From assembly GCA_041687495.1 (NCBI GenBank), contig JAWLBR010000006.1, forward strand, positions 1 through 61,725: a stretch of DNA of 61,725 nucleotides, given 5' to 3'. Shown here piece after piece: positions 15,417-23,773 of this stretch. The DNA comes from JAWLBR01 sp041687495. GTDB lineage: Bacteria > Bacillota > Limnochordia > DTU087 > JAAYGB01. A model generated the notes under the pieces. That model worked only from the letters and a program-made list of their open reading frames with translations. It was not told the origin of the DNA and ran no database searches. Position numbers and translations under genes: made by a program. Position 1 is the first letter of the stretch; every line of letters starts with the position of its first letter.

Positions 15417-16787
15417 GTGTGCCGATTCCCAATGGAGAATACCCATAAGCGTTTCCGATACAGCTCGCTCTCCGAGATCCGCAAGGATGCGGTTGAGCTG
15501 GAGCTGGCTCTAGGCTTTTGTGATGATATCTCACCACTGCTGGAGGGTGTGGATCTCTTAGGCCGCACTATCCCCAATCGGTTGGCCATCAACCCAATGG
15601 AAGGGTGTGACGGCACCCGCGGAGGTGAACCCGGTGAGCTGACTTTCCGCCGTTACCATAGGTTTGCCCGGGGCGGTGCTGGCTTGCTGTGGTTTGAGGC
15701 AACGGCGGTCGTGCCCGAGGGAAGAGCCAATCCTCGCCAGCTCTACTTGCACAAAGACAACAGCGACGCTTTTCGGGAACTGCTTGACTCTTCCTTGCGG
15801 GAAGCTCGCAAGGGGGGAGGAGAAGAATTCCGCCCCTTGACGGTGCTGCAGCTCACCCATTCCGGGCGCTACAGTCGACCCGATGGTTCTCGGGCCCCGG
15901 TGATTGCCTTCCCGGATCCACTGCTGGATCCAGGCACTGGGGTAGCGGCGGGGCAGCAGCCGATTACCGACGCTGAGCTTGAACAGTTGATGGACAAGTT
16001 TGTGGACGCGGCGATTCTCGCCAGAGATATCGGTTTTGATGCCGTGGACCTAAAGCACTGCCATCGCTATCTGCCTTCGGAGCTGCTGGCAGCCCATACG
16101 CGGCAAGGCCGGTTTGGCGGCAGCCTTGAAAACCGGACCCGATTCCTGCTGGAGCTGGTAGACAGGATTAAAGAAGCAACGGGAGATTCTCTGATCATCA
16201 CGACCCGCCTCAATGTCTATGACGGGCACCCTTATCCTTACGGGTGGGGAGTAAAGCCTGAAGAGGGAAGTACTGAAGTATGCCTAGATGAACCATTGTG
16301 GTTAGTGAGACAGTTGGCAGACAAGGGAATTAAGTTGATTAACGTGACCGCCGGGAATCCGTACTATACTCCCCACATTAACCGTCCTTTCGACATTGCC
16401 TTACCAGGAGGGTACACCCCACCAGAACATCCTTTGGCCGGGGTGAACCGCTTGGTGCAGATTACGAGGAAGGTCCAAGAGACCGTACCTGAAGTGCTGG
16501 TTCTCGCCAGTGGGTACAGTTGGTTGCGGCAGTTTTTCCCCAACGCTGGTGCGTATTCGCTGCGGCACGGCTGGGCCAGTCTTATCGGTGTGGGTAGGCA
16601 GGCTTTTGCATATCCTAGTTTTGCCAGGGACTTGCTGGAAACCGGAGGGTTGGCTCCCGAGCAGTGCTGTATCACCTGCTCCCGGTGTACGCAGATCATG
16701 CGCACTGGAGGACAAGCTGGTTGCCCAGTCCGTGACCGAGAGGTGTACCTTCCCATTCTGCAGGAAGGACTGGCTAAGCAGGAATAG
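15417..16787 (+). CDS. Old Yellow Enzyme-family flavin oxidoreductase
   Basis: This 456-residue protein has an FMN-binding TIM barrel: NPMEGCDGTRGGEPGE near residue 62, VLQLTHSGRYSRPDG, DAVDLKHCHRYLPSELL and the late FMN-phosphate segment ending LIGVGRQAFAYPSFA. A cysteine cluster (CCITCSRC, then GCPVRD) resembles the 4Fe-4S motif of 2,4-dienoyl-CoA reductase, but the protein ends there without the FAD/NAD domains. The usual HxxHGYL motif appears as KHCHRYL. Substrate unknown. Start is uncertain: the GTG sits too close to GAGGG, and ATG 15432 is the alternative. An Fe-alcohol dehydrogenase follows. Confidence 0.83.
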   Translation: MCRFPMENTHKRFRYSSLSEIRKDAVELELALGFCDDISPLLEGVDLLGRTIPNRLAINPMEGCDGTRGGEPGELTFRRYHRFARGGAGLLWFEATAVVPEGRANPRQLYLHKDNSDAFRELLDSSLREARKGGGEEFRPLTVLQLTHSGRYSRPDGSRAPVIAFPDPLLDPGTGVAAGQQPITDAELEQLMDKFVDAAILARDIGFDAVDLKHCHRYLPSELLAAHTRQGRFGGSLENRTRFLLELVDRIKEATGDSLIITTRLNVYDGHPYPYGWGVKPEEGSTEVCLDEPLWLVRQLADKGIKLINVTAGNPYYTPHINRPFDIALPGGYTPPEHPLAGVNRLVQITRKVQETVPEVLVLASGYSWLRQFFPNAGAYSLRHGWASLIGVGRQAFAYPSFARDLLETGGLAPEQCCITCSRCTQIMRTGGQAGCPVRDREVYLPILQEGLAKQE

Positions 16788-16852
16788 GGCTGTGACATGA
16801 CAAATGCCGGCCTTGTGGTTGAGGTGCAAGACCCAGCAAAGGAGAGAAGATT

Positions 16853-17956
16853 TTGCAGTATAGCTTTTTCATGCCGACCCGTGTAATTCACGGAGAGAAT
16901 AGTGTTCTGAACAACGGGGAGATGCTGGCGAAACTGGGGCGAAAGGCACTGATTGTTACCGGGAGATCGTCGGCAAAGCTCAGCGGAGCTTTGGATGATG
17001 TGGTGACTGCCTTGGGTCAAGTGAATGTGGAGTATGAGGTTTTCGACCAGATTGAGAACAACCCTTCTTTGGAAAATGTGATGGCAGGGGGAGAAGCGGC
17101 CAGAAGGTATCGGCCGGACTTTATCATCGCCATCGGGGGCGGATCTCCCTTAGATGGGGCAAAGGCTGTAGCTGTACTAGCAGTCAATGCTATTTCCGCT
17201 ACTGATCTGTTTACCAATAGCTTCTCGCAGCCGCCGCTACCCATCGTTGCCATTCCAACGACTGCGGGGACCGGGAGCGAAGTGACTCCTTACTCCATCC
17301 TGACTGACCCAGAAAACGAGACGAAGCGCTCATTTACCGTACCGGAGCTGTTCCCGACCATCGCCTTCTTGGACTACCGCTACACTCTAGGTTTGCCGGA
17401 GGCGATTACCGTCGATACCGCGGTAGATGCCCTCTCACACCTGGTGGAGGGTTACTTGTCTTTGCGGGCCAGCGATACCAGTGATATGTTTGCTCAGGAA
17501 GGTATTAGGGTGTGGGCAGAGTGTATCCCGGCTTTAGTGAATAGACAGTTCTCGCCTGAGGTGCGGGATCGGCTCCTAGTGGCCTCGACCTTAGGGGGAT
17601 TTACCATCTCGCACACAGGAACCACGTTGGTACATGCGTTGGGCTATTCCCTCACCTACTACCACGGAGTGCCCCATGGAAGGGCCAACGGAGTTCTCAT
17701 GGGTGAGTACCTGCGGTTTACCGCAGATAGTGCTCCCGAGCGGGTCGACAGTATCCTGCGGCTGCTGCAGATGGATTCCGTGGACAGTTTCGTGGGTTTG
17801 ATGCACGAGCTGTTTGGGCCAGCAGCTGTCCTCTCCCCTGAAGAGATCGCCCACTACAGCGCCAAAGCGATGCAGACCAGGAATATCTCCTTCTCCCGGG
17901 GAAACGTGAGCCAAGAAGACCTAGCCCAGATCCTCGCCAGGAGCTGTCGCCGATAG
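16853..17956 (+). CDS. Iron-containing alcohol dehydrogenase
   Basis: The 367-residue protein belongs to the group III alcohol dehydrogenases. The NAD-binding GGGSPLD lies at 95-101 and PTTAGTGSEVT at 135-145, followed by the metal ligands D192, H196 (VDALSHLVEGY), H261 and H275 (HALGYSLTYYHGVPHG). It reduces aldehydes or oxidises alcohols with NAD(P)H and Fe2+. TTG start behind AAAGGAGAGAAG. It lies 65 bp after the Old Yellow Enzyme gene and is probably cotranscribed, so the two may act on one enone or aldehyde substrate. Specific alcohol unknown. Confidence 0.92.
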   Translation: MQYSFFMPTRVIHGENSVLNNGEMLAKLGRKALIVTGRSSAKLSGALDDVVTALGQVNVEYEVFDQIENNPSLENVMAGGEAARRYRPDFIIAIGGGSPLDGAKAVAVLAVNAISATDLFTNSFSQPPLPIVAIPTTAGTGSEVTPYSILTDPENETKRSFTVPELFPTIAFLDYRYTLGLPEAITVDTAVDALSHLVEGYLSLRASDTSDMFAQEGIRVWAECIPALVNRQFSPEVRDRLLVASTLGGFTISHTGTTLVHALGYSLTYYHGVPHGRANGVLMGEYLRFTADSAPERVDSILRLLQMDSVDSFVGLMHELFGPAAVLSPEEIAHYSAKAMQTRNISFSRGNVSQEDLAQILARSCRR

Positions 17957-17997
17957 CCACAGCGGCAGGTAGCCCTGCCACTGTGTAAGCGGGTAGA

Positions 17998-18651
17998 TTA
18001 CTGATTCTGGGCAGCAAAGAAACCTTGGGCTTGCCCGGCCCAGTGCCAGCTGTTCAAGATCAGGTGCTGTCTTGGTCCGAACCCATCGCCATATTCGCTG
18101 GGGTACTGGGTTAGGATGTACCACATTACGTCTCCGTTTTGACCAGCTGACAAGCGAGCAGTGTGTCCAGAGGCTGCTCTTGCGTACTCAACATCGGCCT
18201 GGGGATAAGCTTTGTCCTCGCTGGCCAGTTGAGACAGGTTCAAACGCTGAGCTATCGCTGTCACGTGCTCTCGCACCTGATCCTCGGTGACATCCGAGTC
18301 AAACACGTAGACCTGAAATGCCGGTGCTGGATCTGGTTGGCTGCCTGGGTAGTTCCAGACAAACCGAGTCCGATACCCCATCTCATCGACACTGGTTTCA
18401 ACCTGGAAGGGCTCGGGTACGACGGTAGAAAACTGCAGCGGCCACTCGGACGGGGAAGTAGCGGTTGTGGCAGAAACCATAACCTCCTCGCCTTCCAGCT
18501 GTAGCGCTGCGGTTTGCGGTTCACCAAGGGCGGTGCTGCTGGTCAGCGCCGGTTGGGCATCAGAGCCGCCTAGGTTCACAGCGGCGGCACCGATGGCTAC
18601 GGCTACCAAAAGTGGGGCTGTCCTTTTGAGAGTTTTGCGGAAAAGCCGCAT
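17998..18651 (-). CDS. Exported protein of unknown function
   Basis: I do not recognise this 217-residue protein. It starts MRLFRKTLKRTAPLLVAVAIGAAAV, a positively charged then hydrophobic signal peptide or anchor without a lipobox cysteine, and continues with an acidic, Ser/Thr-rich stretch and a mixed domain with several Trp and Tyr residues (WNYPGSQPDP, NSWHWAGQAQGFF). It is probably secreted or held at the outer face of the membrane. The start at 18651 is preceded by AGGAGGT at ideal spacing; an upstream in-frame ATG at 18723 has no such site. It is divergent from the next small gene and convergent to the alcohol dehydrogenase. Confidence 0.7.
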   Translation of the reverse strand: MRLFRKTLKRTAPLLVAVAIGAAAVNLGGSDAQPALTSSTALGEPQTAALQLEGEEVMVSATTATSPSEWPLQFSTVVPEPFQVETSVDEMGYRTRFVWNYPGSQPDPAPAFQVYVFDSDVTEDQVREHVTAIAQRLNLSQLASEDKAYPQADVEYARAASGHTARLSAGQNGDVMWYILTQYPSEYGDGFGPRQHLILNSWHWAGQAQGFFAAQNQ

Positions 18652-18694
18652 GAATAAAGACCTCCTTCGTAAGCATCTCCTCCTTTGAGTATAC

Positions 18695-18700
18695 CATCGA
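18695..18700 (-). promoter_or_regulatory. -10-like element of the exported-protein gene
   Basis: Read on the minus strand this is TATACT, with a weak TTCGAC 17 bp upstream. A second GGAGGAG lies between it and the real ribosome binding site, giving two Shine-Dalgarno-like sites in tandem. Confidence 0.35.
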
Positions 18701-18779
18701 GCCTTGTGGCGTCGAAATGGCAATACTTAGGCGGCATGGCCGTTTCGGCCAGGGAGAAGATATTAGCGGAGGTGAGTCT

Positions 18780-18971
18780 ATGGCTGATCGCGGTACTAGT
18801 AACTCGCCAAACACTCGTAATCCGCAAAGGCCGGCAAGCAAGCCCTCTCGGCTAGAGCAGTACGCCGACGACATGTTTGACCTGGAGAACGAGATGGCAG
18901 AGGAACTGGGAATTACCAGCAACAAAGAAGCTAGAGCGCTGCGGCGTTCGACGAAAGCCAAAAAGGAATAA
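18780..18971 (+). CDS. Small hydrophilic protein
   Basis: The 63-residue protein starts MADRGTSNSP behind GCGGAGGTGAG, has a Pro/Ser/Asn-rich N-terminal half, then DLENEMAEELGITSNKEARALRRS and a basic KAKKE end. The segment EMAEELGI resembles the first conserved element of alpha/beta-type small acid-soluble spore proteins (E-A-x-E-L/F-G), but the second element is missing, so I do not assign it. It could be a small DNA- or RNA-associated protein. It stands alone upstream of the methyltransferase gene. Confidence 0.6.
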   Translation: MADRGTSNSPNTRNPQRPASKPSRLEQYADDMFDLENEMAEELGITSNKEARALRRSTKAKKE

Positions 18972-19026
18972 GAGAAAAGCTGATGCGGCGGTGCCCCTGC
19001 CGCATCGGCGCGAACAAGGTGATTGA

Positions 19027-19707
19027 ATGCAGATCGAGGTACAAGTATTGGGAATATCTCTGCAGCTGGCCACCGATGAGGCGCTGTTTTCGCCCCGAGG
19101 CTTAGATGCCGGTACCCGAGCCATGTTGGAAACAGCAGTGGTTACGGCTGAGGATAGGGTGCTGGATCTGGGCTGTGGCTACGGTGTGGTGGGGTTGGCG
19201 TTGGCTAAGGCATATGAACCCCAATCTGTCACTATGGTCGATGCCGATCCCTTGGCAGTACAGGTGGCCGATGGCAACGTTGCGGCTGCTGGGATGGATC
19301 AGGCCAGCACTGATTTTTCTGTTTTGCACAGTGACGGGTTTGCCCAGCTAACGGGGAAGATGTTCACGGTGATCTTGTCTAACCCGCCGTACCACACCGA
19401 TTTTGCTGTGGCCAAAAGATTTATTGAAGACGGTTTTGCGCACCTGGAGCTGGGCGGCTCAATGTACATAGTGGTTAAGCGACGCACTTGGTATGAAAGC
19501 AAACTGCGGACAGTGTTTGGCGGCGTTAGTGTCACCGAAAAGGATGGGTACTGGGTGCTGATGGCTCAGAAGCGGACAGCAAGGCCGCCGGCACCGGCAA
19601 AGAAGGCTGTTGCAACCACGAGGAAGCACGCCAAGCGCCAAGCTGAAGCTACTGGTAAGCGGCGTAAGCGCAGACGATTTACGTCGAGTAGGGCCTGTGA
19701 CGGGTAG
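19027..19707 (+). CDS. RsmC-like class I SAM methyltransferase
   Basis: This 226-residue protein has a methyltransferase small domain: VLDLGCGYGVVGLALA (45-60) binds SAM, VDADPLAV follows, and ILSNPPYHTD carries the NPPY catalytic motif (119-122) of N6-adenine or N2-guanine methylases such as RsmC. The C-terminal 35 residues are very rich in Lys and Arg, a likely RNA-binding tail. The probable substrate is rRNA or another RNA, inferred from the family. ATG preceded by AAGGTGATTGA. Confidence 0.82.
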   Translation: MQIEVQVLGISLQLATDEALFSPRGLDAGTRAMLETAVVTAEDRVLDLGCGYGVVGLALAKAYEPQSVTMVDADPLAVQVADGNVAAAGMDQASTDFSVLHSDGFAQLTGKMFTVILSNPPYHTDFAVAKRFIEDGFAHLELGGSMYIVVKRRTWYESKLRTVFGGVSVTEKDGYWVLMAQKRTARPPAPAKKAVATTRKHAKRQAEATGKRRKRRRFTSSRACDG

Positions 19708-19805
19708 AACGAACAAGGAAAATGCCCATAACCTGCGCTCCGGTGGTTGAAAAATCGGTACTTGGGGTACATCAACCTTAGCGAACACTCTGGAGGTGGA
19801 GCAAC

Positions 19806-20762
19806 GTGCAGTACCGGCAGCTGGGTAAAAGTGGCTTGCGCATTAGTGAGATTGGACTGGGCAGTTGGCTGACCTATGGCGGATATGTTGAGCAGGGTAC
19901 CGCCGAGCAGTGTATTGACCGTGCATATGAGTTGGGAGTTAACTTCTTTGACACCGCGAACGTCTACCACCAAGGAGCCGCCGAGGAAGTTGTCGGCAAG
20001 ACTCTGCGGAAGTACCCACGGGATTCTTATGTACTGGCCACGAAGGTGTTCTTCCCCATGGGAGAAGGTCCCAACGATCGGGGACTGTCCCGCAAACATA
20101 TTATGGAACAGTGCCATGCGTCGCTTAAGCGCCTTGGGGTCGACTATATAGACTTGTATCAATGCCATCGTTACGATCCCACCGTGCCTCTCGATGAGAC
20201 CCTGCGAGCTCTCGATGACTTAGTCCGACAGGGGAAGGTGTTGTACGTAGGAGTCAGTCAATGGACTGGCGCTCAAATTCTTGACGCTGTCAGGCTGGCA
20301 GAGAAGCGCAACCTAGATCAGATCGTCTCTAACCAGCCCTATTACAACATGTTAGGCCGGGAAATTGAAAATGAAGTTATCCCGATTTCGGAGCGGGAAG
20401 GGATCGGCCAGGTTGTTTACTCACCTTTGGCTCAGGGTGTCCTGACCGGGAAGTACAAACCGGGTCACAAGATACCCAAGGACTCCCGGGCTGCAGATCC
20501 CGGCTCAAGTCAGTTTATCGGTCGGGTACTCACCGAAGAGAACCTGCGCAAGGTCGAGAAATTGTCGAGCTTAGCGGCGGATTTGGGTCTAAGCATGCCT
20601 CAGTTTGCCTTGGCTTGGGTCCTGCGGCTTTCCGGGATCAGCAGTGCCATTGTTGGAGCCAGTCGTCCCAGCCAGGTGGAGGACAATGTCAAGGCCTCAG
20701 GAGTAGAGATCCCGGCCGACGTTCTCGAGCAGGTTGACAAAATCCTCAAAGGTGAAGCGTAA
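19806..20762 (+). CDS. Aldo/keto reductase (potassium-channel beta-like)
   Basis: The 318-residue (alpha/beta)8 barrel has the catalytic tetrad D49, Y54, K80 and H121 and the NADPH-binding end SSAIVGASRPSQVEDNVKA. Sequence pieces (GLGSWLTYGGYVEQ, NFFDTANVYHQGAAEEVVGK, VVYSPLAQGVLTGKY) place it with the Kv-beta/YghZ-like subfamily. It reduces aldehydes or ketones using NADPH; the natural substrate is unknown. GTG start behind GGAGGTGGAG. A methyltransferase gene follows 19 bp later, so they are probably cotranscribed. Confidence 0.9.
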   Translation: MQYRQLGKSGLRISEIGLGSWLTYGGYVEQGTAEQCIDRAYELGVNFFDTANVYHQGAAEEVVGKTLRKYPRDSYVLATKVFFPMGEGPNDRGLSRKHIMEQCHASLKRLGVDYIDLYQCHRYDPTVPLDETLRALDDLVRQGKVLYVGVSQWTGAQILDAVRLAEKRNLDQIVSNQPYYNMLGREIENEVIPISEREGIGQVVYSPLAQGVLTGKYKPGHKIPKDSRAADPGSSQFIGRVLTEENLRKVEKLSSLAADLGLSMPQFALAWVLRLSGISSAIVGASRPSQVEDNVKASGVEIPADVLEQVDKILKGEA

Positions 20763-20781
20763 GAGGTAGAAAGGGGACACC

Positions 20782-21513
20782 GTGGGCTTTTACTCACTGT
20801 TAAGTACGTACTATGATCACATCTTTCCAGTCCCAGATCAAAAGCTGGGCTTCTTCCTTCAGCTGTGGCAACAAAACAACGCCGACCGGGTGCTCGATCT
20901 GGCCTGCGGCAGCGGTCTGCTGGCTCGAAAGTTGGCTAAGCAAGGTCTGCGCGTGACAGGAATTGACCTAGAAGAAGAGATGATTGTCAAGGCCCGTCAG
21001 GCAGCGGCGGCCGAAGACTCCAGCGTGGATTTCCGGGTTGGGGATATGCGTGATGCCGGAGGAGTCGATGGCGAGTATGACGGCGCCATTTGTGTAGGTA
21101 ACTCTCTGGCCCACCTCTTAGACAAGGAGGACATTCTGCGGACGCTGCAAGCCATGGGCCAACGACTGCGGCCAGGTGGAATTTTGGTGATTCAGATCGT
21201 GAATTTCGATCGGATCCTGGCACAAGGGCCCACCGACCTGCCAGATGTGGTGCGTTCAGATGTCGGATTTGCCTTCTATCGGCGCTATGTGCCGCAGGCC
21301 TCTGGATTAGTGGAGTTCCAGTCTCGGTTTATTACCCTACCGGACCAGACGGAGCATACGAACTCCATTAACTTAAGAGCAATACGACAGGAAGAGTTGG
21401 CGGGGTGGTTGCAGGATATTGGGTTTACTGACCTGCGTTTTTACGGCGGATTTGACAAGAGTCCCTATGCAAAGGATTCGTACGCCACAGTAGTGACCGC
21501 CGTTAGGCCTTAA
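20782..21513 (+). CDS. Class I SAM-dependent methyltransferase
   Basis: This 243-residue protein has motif I VLDLACGSGLLARKLA (about 36-51), the acidic strand VTGIDLEEEM and IQIVNFDRI in the later strands. It has the shape of generic small-molecule methylases (methyltransferase domain 25/11). Nothing indicates the substrate. GTG start behind AAAGGGGAC. It follows the aldo/keto reductase gene and ends at a strong bidirectional stem-loop. Confidence 0.85.
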   Translation: MGFYSLLSTYYDHIFPVPDQKLGFFLQLWQQNNADRVLDLACGSGLLARKLAKQGLRVTGIDLEEEMIVKARQAAAAEDSSVDFRVGDMRDAGGVDGEYDGAICVGNSLAHLLDKEDILRTLQAMGQRLRPGGILVIQIVNFDRILAQGPTDLPDVVRSDVGFAFYRRYVPQASGLVEFQSRFITLPDQTEHTNSINLRAIRQEELAGWLQDIGFTDLRFYGGFDKSPYAKDSYATVVTAVRP

Positions 21514-21537
21514 GCTTCTGGCTTTTCTCGTTAGAAC

Positions 21538-21568
21538 AACGCCCAGCCTTCGAGTAGGGCTGGGCGTT
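21538..21568. terminator. Bidirectional stem-loop between convergent genes
   Basis: A perfect 11-bp stem (21538-21548 with 21558-21568) with a 9-nt loop lies between the methyltransferase and the convergent aldo/keto reductase. No clear T tract is seen. Confidence 0.6.
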
Positions 21569-21575
21569 GGTGGTT

Positions 21576-22424
21576 CTACTTGGAAAAGATCAAGTCGGTT
21601 TCCTGGGCCCGTTGCCTTAGCTCCGCAATCTCCTCATCGGTGATTGGGGTGAAGTTCTCGGCTATGTCTAGAGCCATGCGGAAAAGGCGGATATCTCCGG
21701 GTGGTACGGCTGCGGTAACAGGCTGAGATAAGGTGAAGCGTACGGCAAGATCGGCATGCTCTTTGTCGTCGATGGGAACATACCAGCAGCGCTCGTACGG
21801 GCCTTTTTGCCCCTCTGGAATCGCTGTCTTAGCCATTGCTTTGAGGCACAGGCGACCTACATTCTTCTCCTGGGCCTTCTCCAGGACCTTGGGGCCAAAT
21901 TCGCCCTTCAGGAACAGGGCCCAGTTGGTGGGAAACAGAATCGTGTCAAAGTCAAAGGAGTCCAACAATTTCAAGGCCGCTGTCTCGGAGTGAGCCGAAA
22001 AGCCGATGTACTTGATTAGTCCCTTTTCCCGAGCTTCTAAAAAGGCCTCCAAGGCGCCGCCAGGTCCAAGGGCGGTTTCTACATCTTCTTCAGTGGTCAT
22101 GGCGTGCATTTGGTACAGGTCAAAATGGTCAGTACGCAGTTTTTGCAGCGAGGACCGCAGTTCCTCCCAAGCTCCGCTCTTGGTGCGCTCTCCGGTTTTG
22201 CAGGCCAGAAATACCTGATCACGGTAAGGCTCTAGCGCCGGCCCGAGCATGTCCTCGGCGTTTCCGTAGCTGGGGGCAACGTCAAAATAATTTACACCCC
22301 GCTCAATAGCCTCCGTCACATAGTCAGAGGCCTCTTTGGCAGTAGTATCCTTGACAATGATCCCACCAAAGCCAATGATAGATAGTTGCTCTCCGGTTTT
22401 TCCCAATGGACGTTTTTGTAGCAT
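21576..22424 (-). CDS. Aldo/keto reductase
   Basis: The 282-residue protein has the AKR tetrad D48, Y53, K76 and H107 (NYFDVAPSYGNAEDMLG, ACKTG, DLYQMHA). It belongs to the short AKR branch near YdhF/YhdN-like enzymes rather than the Kv-beta type seen upstream; the C-terminal NADPH-binding part is less typical (SQPVTAAVPPGDIRLFRMAL). Substrate unknown. I start at ATG 22424, which has GGAGGG 9 nt upstream; an ATG three codons earlier sits directly on that site. Confidence 0.88.
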   Translation of the reverse strand: MLQKRPLGKTGEQLSIIGFGGIIVKDTTAKEASDYVTEAIERGVNYFDVAPSYGNAEDMLGPALEPYRDQVFLACKTGERTKSGAWEELRSSLQKLRTDHFDLYQMHAMTTEEDVETALGPGGALEAFLEAREKGLIKYIGFSAHSETAALKLLDSFDFDTILFPTNWALFLKGEFGPKVLEKAQEKNVGRLCLKAMAKTAIPEGQKGPYERCWYVPIDDKEHADLAVRFTLSQPVTAAVPPGDIRLFRMALDIAENFTPITDEEIAELRQRAQETDLIFSK

Positions 22425-22441
22425 CGTCTGCATCCCTCCAT

Positions 22442-22470
22442 GCGAGGTTCTTACCCATCAAATGAGAGTT
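22442..22470 (+). repeat. 29-bp imperfect repeat, copy 1
   Basis: The sequence starting GCGAGGTTCTT matches a stretch before uvrB (55083-55111) at 23 of 29 positions. This copy lies between two minus-strand genes, upstream of the aldo/keto reductase. Function unknown. Confidence 0.45.
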
Positions 22471-22501
22471 ACCCAAGTTCTTGGAGTTGAAACCTAATTG
22501 T

Positions 22502-22882
22502 CTAGAAAATGTTCGTGAGTGATAACTGTTCCATCTCCTCCAGATAGGAGAGATTGAGGAGTAGTTCGGAGATGCTGACCAATGCATCGATTCGGCTCTG
22601 CTCTTCGATGCCGTGGGTGACGGATGAAAGGGCGATGTCAAGCTGCTGCAGATGATGGTCGTTGATAAATACGGACCACACTGGCCTAATCTCGTGCCAG
22701 CGCTCCTCGACAAGCTCAATTGTGACTCTCGCTTGGCCCCACTGCTCGGAACGGATCAGCTCTCTCACTGAGCTCAATTGCCCGGCGAGCAGTTCGACGG
22801 CAGAATCTAGTTGAACATGTCCCCAGATGGCGAGGCCTAGTACCAGAGCTGTAGCTGTCATGATTACGGCGATAGTTCTCAT
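22502..22882 (-). CDS. DUF4363-family protein
   Basis: The 126-residue protein has an N-terminal membrane anchor or signal peptide (IAVIMTATALVLGLAIWGHVQL) and an all-helical outer domain with the pattern WGQARVTIELVEERWHEIRPVWSVFINDHHLQQLDIALSSV, which fits DUF4363. This family frequently sits next to DUF421 (YetF-type) genes in Bacillota, as here (38 bp downstream of it). Function unknown; a partner role on the outer face of the membrane is plausible. Confidence 0.75.
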   Translation of the reverse strand: MRTIAVIMTATALVLGLAIWGHVQLDSAVELLAGQLSSVRELIRSEQWGQARVTIELVEERWHEIRPVWSVFINDHHLQQLDIALSSVTHGIEEQSRIDALVSISELLLNLSYLEEMEQLSLTNIF

Positions 22883-22919
22883 CTGTCCAAGGGCCTCCTC
22901 CGTGTCTTCTCAGTTCATC

Positions 22920-23609
22920 TCATGCCGGCTGACGCTTGCTATCCTTTCCCTGGACGTATACTGATCCGTCGGTGTTAATACTGGCAAACAAGACTTGGTC
23001 TGCGTCATCGAAGCCTTGGGATTGAAGCTCCTTCATTAGCCACTCTTGGGACAGTCCGATCCGGGTTAGACTGTCGGCGTTGACCTTGCCGTCGACGATT
23101 AAGGTATATGGTAGCCCTTCGTAAGATGTTGACAGGCCCAGATCCTCAGGACTAACTGGTCGCTTCTGGGATTTTGGAATTACGCTTAGCTGCCCGCCCG
23201 TCTCAAGAATGGCAAATTCTATGTCCTGGATATTGGGATATCCGGCTAGCCGCATCTGCTCCAGTAGATCGTTTAAGTTGTACCTTTGCTCCCGCAGCTG
23301 CTGTTCGATGATCCTACCGTTTTCGATGAGGATGGAGGGGGTTCCGGATACCAGCCGGCGGAAGCCTTGATGGCGTAGCGACAAATACGAGATACACAAC
23401 TCCATGATTAGCAGGACGGTGAGCGGCAGCAGCCCGTGGATGAGGGGGATGTCGACAGATTCCATAGGAATAGCCGCGAGATCGGCGATGAGGATGGCCA
23501 CTACCAGCTCAAAAGGCTGTAGTTCACCAACCTGCCGCTTACCGGCAATCCGCATGATCAGCATGATATATAGGTAGAGCACAGCCGTTCTAATAATGAT
23601 GACTCCCAT
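22920..23609 (-). CDS. DUF421 (YetF-family) membrane protein
   Basis: The 229-residue protein has three N-terminal membrane helices (TAVLYLYIMLIMRIAGKRQVGELQPFELVVAILIADLAAIP and LLPLTVLLIMELCISYL) and a soluble C-terminal part with LVSGTPSILIENGRI and the LLEQMRLAGYPNIQDIEFAILETGGQLSVIP segment, which defines DUF421. Spore-forming Bacillota have many paralogues with roles in the spore or cell membrane, but the activity is not established. DUF4363 follows in the same direction. The SIMPL gene is divergent. Confidence 0.88.
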   Translation of the reverse strand: MGVIIIRTAVLYLYIMLIMRIAGKRQVGELQPFELVVAILIADLAAIPMESVDIPLIHGLLPLTVLLIMELCISYLSLRHQGFRRLVSGTPSILIENGRIIEQQLREQRYNLNDLLEQMRLAGYPNIQDIEFAILETGGQLSVIPKSQKRPVSPEDLGLSTSYEGLPYTLIVDGKVNADSLTRIGLSQEWLMKELQSQGFDDADQVLFASINTDGSVYVQGKDSKRQPA

Positions 23610-23773
23610 GGGGTGTTCACCTCGGAGACTAAATTTGGCGGAACTGGACGCGTAGACTAGTTTCCCCCTAGATCTGGGAGGCTATGTATGGATATCCAGA
23701 CAAGTCCAAACTCCCCTTAGCAGGAACCAACATCCCGGCAACGAAGTTTTCCAACAAAGAAAGGGGTTATGTC

